The notes under the pieces are model-generated. The model searched no databases. It was not told the DNA's origin and saw only the letters and a list, made by a program, of their open reading frames with translations. Position numbers and translations under genes: made by a program. Shown here one piece after another: positions 1 to 7,848 of a stretch of 49,846 nucleotides of DNA. The first letter of the stretch is position 1. Each line of letters starts with the position of its first letter. Source of the stretch: Gemmatimonadota bacterium (GTDB lineage: Bacteria > Gemmatimonadota > Gemmatimonadetes > Longimicrobiales > Gaopeijiaceae). Where the stretch lies: assembly GCA_003248075.1 (NCBI GenBank), contig QJYK01000337.1, positions 1 to 49,846 on the forward strand, written 5' to 3'.

Positions 1-1
1 C

Positions 2-247
2 GTGGGCAAGCCTCTGATCCTGCTGGCGGACGAGCCGACGGGTAACCTGGACTCGAAGAACGGCAACGCGGTGATGGACCTGCTGAAGGAGCTGCACGCG
101 GACGGCGCGACGATCTGCATGGTGACGCACGATCCGCGGTACGCCCACGAGGCCGATCGCTCGATCCACCTCTTCGACGGTCAGGTCGTCAGCGAGGACG
201 ATGCGAAACGTCACTCCCTGGAGGAAGCCGGCTTCGACGTCGCCTGA
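2..247 (+). CDS. ABC transporter ATP-binding protein (LolD/MacB type), 3' part only
   Basis: This is the end of a nucleotide-binding subunit that powers an export or lipoprotein-release type ABC transporter at the inner membrane. The 5' part lies outside the window. The visible 81 residues contain the Walker B and D-loop segment LLADEPTGNLDS and the H-loop VTHD, in the order and spacing seen in the LolD/MacB/FtsE subfamily. The GTG at base 2 codes for an internal Val of the usual VGKP stretch and is not a start. The C-terminal tail is short, as expected when the permease is a separate protein. The partner permease is not visible here and probably lies upstream. Family assignment is secure; the substrate is unknown. 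Confidence 0.93.
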   Translation: MGKPLILLADEPTGNLDSKNGNAVMDLLKELHADGATICMVTHDPRYAHEADRSIHLFDGQVVSEDDAKRHSLEEAGFDVA

Positions 248-313
248 GGAGGGTCCGCGCTTGAAGGCGTCCGCACTCGAGGGAGGCCTTTCGATCCCTG
301 GCTGACGACCGCC

Positions 314-703
314 TCACTCCGGGGGATTGTACGCCCGCGCGATGAACTCCGGGTCGTCCTGGTAGCGCCGTTCCGCCATCAGGAACGCATAGTAGTGGCA
401 GGTGGAGCTACCAGGATGGTCGCGGCATATCTGCGGCCGTGCGGCGTGCACGGTGCACATGCGCGTCCCGAGGTCGAGGAAGCGACAGGCGGTGCCGAAC
501 GTCTCGTCCTTCTGATGACGCAAGATGACCTCGCCTGGCTCCTCCCCCTTGCGTGTGAACCGGCGCCGGGCCGCCTCGGGAGTGATGCCGAAATGCTTCG
601 CCAGGCGTCGGACGTCCCTGGCCGTCACCTCGATGCGCGGATAGGTGCAGCAGTAGGAGGGGCAATTGTGGCAGTCGTAGAAGACCGGGAGCGGCGTTCT
701 CAT
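314..703 (-). CDS. YkgJ-family cysteine-cluster protein
   Basis: A small 129-residue cytoplasmic protein of the YkgJ (zinc- or iron-chelating, CxxCxxxCC) family, whose biochemical role is not established. The N-terminus carries C11-x2-C14-x3-C18-C19, followed by C73, C83, C93 and C102, with the segment RMCTVHAARPQICRDHP typical of the family. These eight cysteines could hold a metal ion or an Fe-S cluster; that is inference. The gene stands alone on the minus strand, with its 3' end facing the ABC ATPase gene and its 5' end facing the M14 peptidase gene across a 225-base divergent gap. The ATG at 703 is used because the conserved cysteine motif begins only ten residues later. Confidence 0.88.
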   Translation of the reverse strand: MRTPLPVFYDCHNCPSYCCTYPRIEVTARDVRRLAKHFGITPEAARRRFTRKGEEPGEVILRHQKDETFGTACRFLDLGTRMCTVHAARPQICRDHPGSSTCHYYAFLMAERRYQDDPEFIARAYNPPE

Positions 704-912
704 CGGGCGAAGCGGCCGTAACGAAGGGCGGAAGGGGCCGAACAGTAAACCGTTCCGGAGGTCGCAACCAGGGGCAGGACATCGGGCACCAGGCCGAGGT
801 GGCCGTGCCTCGCGACGGCGCGAAGTCGGACGGTCCGGTTGGCCATGTTCCGGCCGGCGGCATAGGTTGCCGCCATCGCTCCGTCACCGCGATCCTCGAT
901 CGATTCGACGAC

Positions 913-921
913 TGCTACCAT
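913..921 (+). promoter_or_regulatory. Extended -10 promoter candidate for the M14 peptidase gene
   Basis: TGCTACCAT reads as TGn plus a -10 hexamer (TACCAT) ending seven bases before the GTG at 929. If used, transcription would begin at or next to that GTG, giving a leaderless message, or a 15-base leader if the ATG at 944 is the true start. No convincing -35 box is seen. Motif-based only. Confidence 0.35.
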
Positions 922-928
922 CCTCAGC

Positions 929-2527
929 GTGGAGCTACTCCCCATGTGGTCGCGTCCCCTCGCCCTCGGTCTGGTCGGGGCAAGTGCGCTCCTGTTCCCG
1001 GACCTGGCGGGGGCCCAGGGGAGCGACCTCGATCTTCTGCTCACGCGGGCGGAGCGAACCGATTTCCACGAGACCACACGCTACGACGAGGTCATGGAGC
1101 TCGTCGAGCGTTTGGCCGAGCGGAGCCCGGACATCCATCTGACGACCTTCGGCTACACGTCGGAAGGCCGCCCACTCCCGTTGCTGGTTCTCGGTGCCCG
1201 TGACGCGACGCCGGAGTCGGTGAGGTCGACGGGCAAGACGCGCGTCTACGTCCAGGGCAACATCCACGGAGGGGAGGTATGTGGGAAGGAGGCGCTTCTG
1301 ATGCTCCTTCGCCGACATACCGCCGGTGAGTACGCGACCTGGACGGACTCACTGGTCCTCCTCATCGCCCCCATCTACAACGCGGATGGCAACGAGCGCG
1401 TGCGCCTCGACAATCGCCCGCGGCAGAACGGTCCTGTCGGGGGCATGGGGCAGCGACCCAACGCACAGGGGCTGGACCTCAATCGCGACCACACCAAGCT
1501 CGACTCCCCGGAGGCCCGCTCGCTCGTTCGGCTGATGAACGAGTACGACCCGCACGTCGTGGTGGACCTGCACACGACGAACGGGACGCGGCACGCATAC
1601 CACCTGACCTACGCGCCTCCCCTCCACCCGAACACCCCCGAGGCCATCGACCGATTTCTCCGAGGCCGCTGGCTACCCGAGCTGACCGCTCGCATCAAGG
1701 AGAAACACGGCTGGGACTACTACTACTACGGCAACGCGCAACCAAGGGAAGGCTCTTCCGCCTGGGTGACGTTCGATCATCGACCGCGCTTCAACAACAA
1801 CTATGCGGGGCTGCGAAATCGGATCGGCATTCTGAGCGAGGCATACGCATACGCCTCGTTCGAAGACCGCGTGCGTGCCACCCTCTGGTTCGTCGAGGAA
1901 ACCCTGGACTTCGCGCTGCAGCATTCCAGCCAGATCAGACGACTCGTCGAGGATGCGGACCGAGACAGCGTCGTTGGACGGAGTCTGGCGACGCGCGCGG
2001 TACTCCACCGATCACCCGAGGTGACGATTCTCCTCGGCGAGGTGGACGAGACCAGACATCCGTTCACCGGAGCAGTCGTCTTGCAGCGCCGCGATGTCTC
2101 CAACCCGGTCAGAATGCCCGAATACGGATCCTTCGAGACCAGCGAGTTGGCCACCGCTCCCGTCGCGTATTACCTGCTGCCGGAGGCCGCGGACGCGATC
2201 GATCGACTCGAGGCGCACGGGGTCGCCGTCGTGCGGTACGCGTCGGCACGCGAGGTGAGGGTGGAGCGCTTCGCGTTGGACTCCTCGGCGGTCACGGAGC
2301 GCGAGTTCCAGGGCCGCCGGGAGCGGACGGTGTGGGGAAGGTGGGTATCGGAGTCGACCAGCCTCCCCCCCGGGAGCGCGTACGTGTCGCTGGATCAGCC
2401 CCTGGGTCGCCTGGCCTTCACGCTCCTCGAGCCCCGCTCGGACGACGGCTTCGTCTCCTGGGGCCTCGTGGACGAGTCCATCGAGGCGGGCCGGCTGCCG
2501 ATCCTGCGGGCACCGACCGGTCGCTGA
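929..2527 (+). CDS. Exported M14-family zinc carboxypeptidase
   Basis: A secreted or periplasmic metallopeptidase of family M14 (carboxypeptidase A-like), 532 residues from the GTG at 929. An N-terminal signal peptide is evident (hydrophobic LALGLVGASALLF, then AGAQG). Zinc ligands fit H113-x2-E116 in NIHGGE and H215 in VVDLHTTNG, with DLNRDHTK between them. A glutamate in the later segment SEAYAYASFEDR (about 303-314) is a candidate for the catalytic Glu. The remaining 200 residues form a C-terminal region without an obvious second domain. The ATG at 944 would give a cleaner signal peptide starting MWSRP and is a real alternative start. The gene stands alone, convergent with the dehydrogenase-like gene 20 bases downstream. 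Substrate unknown. Confidence 0.9.
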   Translation: MELLPMWSRPLALGLVGASALLFPDLAGAQGSDLDLLLTRAERTDFHETTRYDEVMELVERLAERSPDIHLTTFGYTSEGRPLPLLVLGARDATPESVRSTGKTRVYVQGNIHGGEVCGKEALLMLLRRHTAGEYATWTDSLVLLIAPIYNADGNERVRLDNRPRQNGPVGGMGQRPNAQGLDLNRDHTKLDSPEARSLVRLMNEYDPHVVVDLHTTNGTRHAYHLTYAPPLHPNTPEAIDRFLRGRWLPELTARIKEKHGWDYYYYGNAQPREGSSAWVTFDHRPRFNNNYAGLRNRIGILSEAYAYASFEDRVRATLWFVEETLDFALQHSSQIRRLVEDADRDSVVGRSLATRAVLHRSPEVTILLGEVDETRHPFTGAVVLQRRDVSNPVRMPEYGSFETSELATAPVAYYLLPEAADAIDRLEAHGVAVVRYASAREVRVERFALDSSAVTEREFQGRRERTVWGRWVSESTSLPPGSAYVSLDQPLGRLAFTLLEPRSDDGFVSWGLVDESIEAGRLPILRAPTGR

Positions 2528-2547
2528 CCCTCCCGGGGACGCGCGGC

Positions 2548-3687
2548 CTACCCGTCCAGCGAGTCGACGTGATGGAAGATGTGGACGCCCCGCTCCTCGA
2601 GGTGTCTCAGCACCGCGTCGAAGCACGCCTCGTGGGCTCCGACCGCCTCCGGGGGCGCCACGCCAGCCCTCGACCATAGCCGGTCGGTCACCAGGTGGGT
2701 CATGGCCGTGCACATATACCCCGTCGTTCGTGCCATGGAAGACGTCTCGGTGTCGGGATCATAGTAGTCGAGCAGATTGAAGACGTGACGGATCCGTGCA
2801 CCGTCCTTCTCGCCGTCGATCTCGAGTCGCATCACCGTAAGGTCGGGCTCACCCTCCTCGAACTGCCACTGGTCGAAGAGCAACGCCGATGTGACGTCGA
2901 GCGGACGGACCTTCCCGGACGCGGCCTGGATCTCCTTGCGCGAGAAGAAGCCCGAGTCCCGGAGGATGCGCATGAGCTCGGCGTGCCCGGGGTAGCGCAT
3001 CGTCTTTTCCACCATCTCCGGCGTCCTGCAGGTGCGGAGGAGGGACCGGAGTCCGTCCGTCGCGAAAGCCTCCAGCGTTCCCAGCCCGGGAAAGTGAACC
3101 AGCTCCACGTCGGACAGCGCCGGGACCACCACCTCCTCGCCACGCCGCCGGAAGCGGGCCGGGCGCGTGTATTCTTCCAAAACGTCCGCGGGGGAAAACG
3201 GAGCCTTGTAGTCCCACGGCCAATCGCGCTCCACCGGCAGGCCACCGACCAGGCATCGGAACGAGTCCGTGCGGTCGAGAGAGGCTTCCATTCGCCCCAG
3301 CACCAGGTTGCTGAACCCGGGGGCGATGCCGCAGTCCACGAGGCACGGGACGCCGGCCTCCGCGGCCTTCTCGGAAAGGCCGAACGCGTCCTCCGGGAAG
3401 AACGAGATGTCGACGATCGGCTTGCGAGCATGCAGCACGCGCTCGACGGTCCGATAGCCCATGAACCCGGGGACCGCCCCCACCACCAGGTCCGCATCCG
3501 CGATGGCGCGGTCGACGTTTGCGGGCTCGGAGAGATCCAGGCACATCCCGTCCGCCCCGTCTTCCATGAGGCGGTCGACGGCAACAGGGTCAACGTCGGC
3601 GACGGTCACGGAGAAGTCGTCCACCGCGGTCAGGTCGCGCACGATGGCGCCTCCGACGCGGCCTCCTCCAAGCACCACGATGTTCAG
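2548..3687 (-). CDS. Saccharopine dehydrogenase-family NAD(P)-binding protein
   Basis: An oxidoreductase of the saccharopine dehydrogenase/homospermidine synthase-like superfamily, about 379 residues. The N-terminal Rossmann fold shows IVVLGGGRVGG and a later acidic VADVDP stretch, which favours NAD as cofactor. A characteristic DISFFPED segment and CGIAPGFSN follow. The reaction is uncertain: relatives act on lysine or carboxynorspermidine pathways, or are uncharacterised. Start choice matters. Between an in-frame TGA upstream and the GTG at 3678 there is no ATG, GTG or TTG. GGAGG at 3693-3697 is 14 bases from that GTG but only 5 from a CTG at 3687, which gives the family-typical MNIVVLGGG start. 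The CTG is therefore preferred. The gene diverges from the VIT/vWA operon. Confidence 0.86.
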   Translation of the reverse strand: MNIVVLGGGRVGGAIVRDLTAVDDFSVTVADVDPVAVDRLMEDGADGMCLDLSEPANVDRAIADADLVVGAVPGFMGYRTVERVLHARKPIVDISFFPEDAFGLSEKAAEAGVPCLVDCGIAPGFSNLVLGRMEASLDRTDSFRCLVGGLPVERDWPWDYKAPFSPADVLEEYTRPARFRRRGEEVVVPALSDVELVHFPGLGTLEAFATDGLRSLLRTCRTPEMVEKTMRYPGHAELMRILRDSGFFSRKEIQAASGKVRPLDVTSALLFDQWQFEEGEPDLTVMRLEIDGEKDGARIRHVFNLLDYYDPDTETSSMARTTGYMCTAMTHLVTDRLWSRAGVAPPEAVGAHEACFDAVLRHLEERGVHIFHHVDSLDG

Positions 3688-3836
3688 GGTTGCCTCCTTG
3701 CGGTGACGTCAGGATCCGGAACGCGGAATCAGTAAAACACGCGGCGCATGTGCAAGGGGGTGCCACTCGTTCGTCATCCGGGGTGAAAGGCATTGGCCTG
3801 GCCCGCGTGACCGGGCAGCCCCGACGAGGAGGAGAC

Positions 3837-6071
3837 ATGATCCGAGCGCGACCGAGTCTCAAGTGGGTGGCGGCGGCCCTGGCGCTCTCCCCGGCCTCCG
3901 CGAGAGGCCAGGGGTGGATCGAGCCACCGCCCGGAATGAGCCCCGGGTCGGCGGTGGAGCGCGTTCGCGGTGAGGTTCACGTGCGGATCGACGGTCGCGT
4001 CGCGCTCGTCGAGGTCTCCGAGTGGTTCCGCAACGTCGGCCCTCGGGTGGCCGAGGGACACTACCTCTACCCCTTGCCGCGGGAAGCTGTCTTCCGGGGG
4101 TTTTCCCTGTTCCAGGGAGACGCAGAGCTCCGCGGAGAGATCATGGACGCCGATCGGGCGCGCTCCATCTACGAGGAGATCGTGCGCCGTCGCGCCGATC
4201 CCGCGCTGATCGAGTTGGCGGGGCAGGGTCTTCTGCGGGCCCGCGTCTTTCCGATCGAGCCCGGAGCGGAGCGTAAGGTGACCCTGCGGTACACGCAGCT
4301 CCTGGGGCGTGCAGGCGATGCGCTCCAGCTCGACTGGGTCGGGGCACGGGGCGGCAGCGACCGGCCGGGCCACGAGGGACCCGCCGGTCCGCCCTCACTC
4401 CAGAGTCTGACCACCTTCGACCTGCGCGTCGACGACGGGGGAGCCTTCCTCGACCCCTTCTCCCCGACGCACGCCCTGGAGGTCGAGAGGGAAGGCGGTG
4501 CGTTGCTCGTACGGCTCGCGGACGCCCTCGCCGGACGGCTCTCGCTGTTCTTCCCGTTGGCCCGGGACGCCATCGGATTGTCCGTCGTCGCACATCGGCC
4601 GGCCGGCGAGGACGGGTACGTCATGCTGACGCTCTCGCCAGGACGTGGCACGGCGCCGACCCAGCCGCGCGACCTGACGGTGGTGCTCGACGTGTCCGGA
4701 TCGATGTCCGGCGAGAAGATCGCGCAAGCACAGGAGGCGCTCCGCGGCCTGCTCGGTACGCTCGACCGGCGCGATCGCTTCCGTCTGGTCGCCTTTTCGA
4801 ACGCGGTACACATGCACAGCGCCGACTGGGTCGAGCCCACCGCGCGCACACTTCGGGACGCTCGCGCGTGGGTCGACGGCCTGGTGGCCGACGGGGGTAC
4901 CAACATCGGCGGCGCGTTGAGTGAGGCGTTTCGCCTCGTATCACCCCCGCAGCGCCTTCCCATCGTCGTCTTTCTCACCGACGGTCTGCCCTCCGTGGGC
5001 GAGCAGTCTCCGGAGCGGCTCGCCGACATGGCGGAGGAGCGGGCCGGCCGGGCGCGGGTCTTCGCGTTCGGCGTCGGCCACGACGTGAATACGCACCTGC
5101 TCGATCGCCTTGGGGAGGCGGGACGGGGCAGCACCCAGTACGTCCAGCCGGGCGAAAACGTCGAGCGGGCGCTCGGACTCCTCGCCGCCAAGGTCCAGCA
5201 TCCGGTTCTCACCGATGTCGAGATCGCCGGCGCACCCGTCCGTCTCACGGAGATGTACCCCGTGCGATTGCCCGACGTGTTCGCCGGGGACGAGCTCGTG
5301 ATCTTCGCGCGCTACCAGGGAGCCGGTGAAGGGCGACTCCGGGTCCGGGGGCAGCGCGCCGGACGCGAGGCCTTCTTCGAGACCTCGGCAAGCCTGCCTG
5401 GCCGAACGGACGCCAACGCCTACATCCCGCGTCTGTGGGCCTCCCGGAAGCTGGGGCATCTCATGCGACAGCTCTGGACCGAAGGCGAGACCGAGAGCCT
5501 GGTTCGGCAGATCCGGGAGGTTGCCACTCGCTACGGACTGCCAAGTCCCTATACGTCGTACCTCGTGCAAGAGCCCGACGTCCTCGCGGACCGCCGGTTC
5601 TTTCCCTTGGGCTTCCAACGTGGCGACGGGGTTCAGGTGCCGCCCGCGTCGCCTGCGGCGGCGTCGGGGGAAGCGGCGGTTCGACGGGCCCAGGAGGCGC
5701 GGTCCCTCCGGGAAGCCAAGACCGTCGACGCCCTGCAGGCGGCGGAAAGGGACATGGTCGGACGCCTCGGGAACGGTGCGATGGAGACACGGACGGCGGG
5801 CGGCCGCATCTTCCGCTCGAAGGACGGGGTATGGGTGGACGTCGCCCTCGACCCCGCCACGGAGGTGGTGCAGGTGAAGGCCTTCAGCCCGGCGTGGCTC
5901 CGTCTTACCGAGGCTCTGCCCGAGATCCGCCCGGTTCTGCGGGAGTTGACCCACGTGACGCTGGCCGGCGAGGCGGTGGCCCTGGAGATCGGCCCGGAAG
6001 GGGTGGAGTCGCTCGACGACCGGGCCCTGTCCCGACTCGTGACGCGTTTCAGGAGGAGCGGGACTCGGTGA
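3837..6071 (+). CDS. Exported VIT and von Willebrand factor A domain protein
   Basis: A 744-residue exported protein. The ATG at 3837 follows a GAGGAGG ribosome site and gives a signal peptide (KWVAAALALSPASARGQG). A VIT domain spans about residues 35-160, marked by the typical RARSIYEEIVRRRADPALIE stretch. A vWA domain follows from about 278 to 450, with an intact MIDAS metal site: DVSGS at 285-289, the Thr in DGGTNIGG and the Asp in LTDGLPS. The C-terminal third is Arg/Ala-rich and ends in an unassigned region. There is no sortase motif or C-terminal membrane anchor, unlike many VIT/vWA proteins. It is the first gene of an operon whose next gene, a sigma factor, overlaps it by four bases, which suggests a role in envelope sensing or in the sigma regulon. 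Function inferred only. Confidence 0.9.
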   Translation: MIRARPSLKWVAAALALSPASARGQGWIEPPPGMSPGSAVERVRGEVHVRIDGRVALVEVSEWFRNVGPRVAEGHYLYPLPREAVFRGFSLFQGDAELRGEIMDADRARSIYEEIVRRRADPALIELAGQGLLRARVFPIEPGAERKVTLRYTQLLGRAGDALQLDWVGARGGSDRPGHEGPAGPPSLQSLTTFDLRVDDGGAFLDPFSPTHALEVEREGGALLVRLADALAGRLSLFFPLARDAIGLSVVAHRPAGEDGYVMLTLSPGRGTAPTQPRDLTVVLDVSGSMSGEKIAQAQEALRGLLGTLDRRDRFRLVAFSNAVHMHSADWVEPTARTLRDARAWVDGLVADGGTNIGGALSEAFRLVSPPQRLPIVVFLTDGLPSVGEQSPERLADMAEERAGRARVFAFGVGHDVNTHLLDRLGEAGRGSTQYVQPGENVERALGLLAAKVQHPVLTDVEIAGAPVRLTEMYPVRLPDVFAGDELVIFARYQGAGEGRLRVRGQRAGREAFFETSASLPGRTDANAYIPRLWASRKLGHLMRQLWTEGETESLVRQIREVATRYGLPSPYTSYLVQEPDVLADRRFFPLGFQRGDGVQVPPASPAAASGEAAVRRAQEARSLREAKTVDALQAAERDMVGRLGNGAMETRTAGGRIFRSKDGVWVDVALDPATEVVQVKAFSPAWLRLTEALPEIRPVLRELTHVTLAGEAVALEIGPEGVESLDDRALSRLVTRFRRSGTR

Positions 6072-6577
6072 GCACCGACTGGAGCGAGCTGTATCGCGCC
6101 GTCTTCCCGGACCTGGTCCGGTTCCTCCACCGCAAGGTGTGGGACAGCGACCGCGCTCGGGATCTCGCCCAGGAGGCGTTCGTCAGGGCGCTCCAGCACG
6201 AACCGAGGAAGCCGCGTGCCTGGCTCTTCCAGGTCGCCTCCAACCTCGCCCGGGACGAGGCTCGTACCGTGGTGCGGCGCAAGCGTCACCTTGCGCTTCT
6301 CAAGGCGGAGGAGCTGGGCCGCGGGGAAGACGCACCGGATCCCGTGGAGGCCCTGGCGGACGAGGAGCGTGAGCGGAGGGTGCGGGCGGCGCTGGCAGCA
6401 TTGAGCGAAACGGACCGCGAAACCCTACTACTCTGGGACGCGGGCATGAGCTACACGGAGATCGCTCGGCAGGTCGGACTTGCCGTCGGCGCGGTCGGGA
6501 CGACCCTGTCCCGGGCGCGACGGCGGTTGGCCGAGGCCTACCGCGACAAGGAGCGGACTGATGTCGCACGTGGATGA
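6068..6577 (+). CDS. ECF-type RNA polymerase sigma factor
   Basis: A 169-residue sigma-70-family factor of the ECF group, which directs RNA polymerase to a specific promoter set and is normally held inactive by an anti-sigma partner. Region 2 lies at about residues 8-75, with SDRARDLAQEAFVRALQ and RAWLFQVASNLARDE. Region 4 lies at about 108-160 and ends in a helix-turn-helix (SYTEIARQVGLAVGAVGTTL). The GTG start overlaps the stop of the vWA gene (GTGA), so translation is probably coupled. The end overlaps the anti-sigma gene by 17 bases. No promoter of its own is needed; it depends on the operon promoter upstream of 3837. Confidence 0.93.
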   Translation: MSTDWSELYRAVFPDLVRFLHRKVWDSDRARDLAQEAFVRALQHEPRKPRAWLFQVASNLARDEARTVVRRKRHLALLKAEELGRGEDAPDPVEALADEERERRVRAALAALSETDRETLLLWDAGMSYTEIARQVGLAVGAVGTTLSRARRRLAEAYRDKERTDVARG

Positions 6578-7724
6578 CGGAGATCTTCACGCCTTTCTGG
6601 ACGGCGCCCTCGAGGCGCTGGCCGCCGAAGAGGCGAGGCGCATTCGTGAGCACCTCGCGGCGTGCCCCGCGTGCGCTGTGCGCCTCGAGGAGGCGCGCGA
6701 AGCCAGGTCGGAGGCGTCGAGGATCCTGGAGGGCGCCGCTCCGACGCTGGACGGGCTGCCTTCGTTCGAGGAGCTCAGATCCCAGGCGGCCGCGCGGGGG
6801 CGTCCTGGGACGCAGGGCCGGGCTGGTCGCGTGCAGAGGATGGCGTGGGCGGCGTCCGTGGTCTTGGCCCTGGGAGCCGGCTGGATGCTCCGCGCAGCGA
6901 CAGCGCCGGGGGCGCCCCTCCAGCGGGCCCTTCAGGAGGCTCCCGGGGACGGCCCCGTGACCCCGTCCCGGCCGGATCGGGCGCGCAACGAGTCGTCCCC
7001 GCTCGAATCGGACGCGCTGGCGCCTTCGCTGTCGCCCGGTGAGCCACCCACCGAAGCCGAAGCCGAGCCGGCCGACGATCGGTCGCTCGAAGCGTCCGAG
7101 CAGGTTACCGTGCGCGCCGTCGACACCGACGTCGCGCGGGGCGGCCTCGCGGCGGAGGCCAAGGTGACGCTTCCCCGCCTCGAGCGGCCCCGGAGCGCCG
7201 ATGTCACGGCCGCATCCCTCACGGTGCGTACCGACAGTGCGGGTGGGCGTCCGGACGACCTGCTCGCCTCGCGCGATTCCGTTCGAGGGGCGCAAGCCCG
7301 CGCGGCGTCCGAAGCACGCCGCGCGACCGCGCCGGAGCAGCTGAGCGAGCCCCGGCCGGCGGTGCTCGATGCCGCGGTCGCTCGCAGGTCTATGGCGTCT
7401 CCGGCGGCGGTCGCACAACCCGGACGGGACCTCGATCCGAAGGCCTCGCTCGTGGTCCCGGGCCTGCAGGTCCTGTCCGTGACCTGGCTCGACGAGAATG
7501 GCCTCGTGGGTGTGGTACGCGTCCGCCAGTTGTTGGAAGGAGGCGACACTTTGGAGCTCCTGCATCTCCCTCCGGGGTTCGGTCCGACCGAGCTCGGCGT
7601 GGACTCGACGGACGGCCGCACCGAACTGGTGGTTCCTCGTGAGGAGGGATGGCTGGTGGCCCGTGCGCGGACCACGAGCGACAGGCTGAGGGAGCTGGTG
7701 GATCGGCTGCTGTCCATGCCTTGA
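6561..7724 (+). CDS. Transmembrane anti-sigma factor with zf-HC2 domain and long periplasmic part
   Basis: The partner anti-sigma factor of the ECF protein encoded just upstream; 387 residues. The N-terminal zinc-binding anti-sigma domain has the H-x3-C-x2-C motif at H31, C35 and C38 (EHLAACPAC). One transmembrane helix lies at about 94-111 (MAWAASVVLALGAGWML). The remaining roughly 275 residues would be periplasmic. Most of that stretch is low-complexity, rich in Ala, Arg, Glu and Pro, but a folded-looking module of about 85 residues closes the protein (SLVVPGLQVLSVTWLDENG to the end). That module may sense a signal or be released by proteolysis; this is inference. The ATG at 6561 places the zinc motif at its usual distance from the start. 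Confidence 0.88.
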   Translation: MSHVDDGDLHAFLDGALEALAAEEARRIREHLAACPACAVRLEEAREARSEASRILEGAAPTLDGLPSFEELRSQAAARGRPGTQGRAGRVQRMAWAASVVLALGAGWMLRAATAPGAPLQRALQEAPGDGPVTPSRPDRARNESSPLESDALAPSLSPGEPPTEAEAEPADDRSLEASEQVTVRAVDTDVARGGLAAEAKVTLPRLERPRSADVTAASLTVRTDSAGGRPDDLLASRDSVRGAQARAASEARRATAPEQLSEPRPAVLDAAVARRSMASPAAVAQPGRDLDPKASLVVPGLQVLSVTWLDENGLVGVVRVRQLLEGGDTLELLHLPPGFGPTELGVDSTDGRTELVVPREEGWLVARARTTSDRLRELVDRLLSMP

Positions 7725-7848
7725 GCGGATTCCGTAGGCGATCGCCACCCGGGGGCTGGTGCAGGTCGGGGACTCCAGGCACACTTGTAGGGAGCTTCCC
7801 TAGCCTGAACCATCGAGCCGCTTCTATCCGGAACCGGGGACCGATTTC

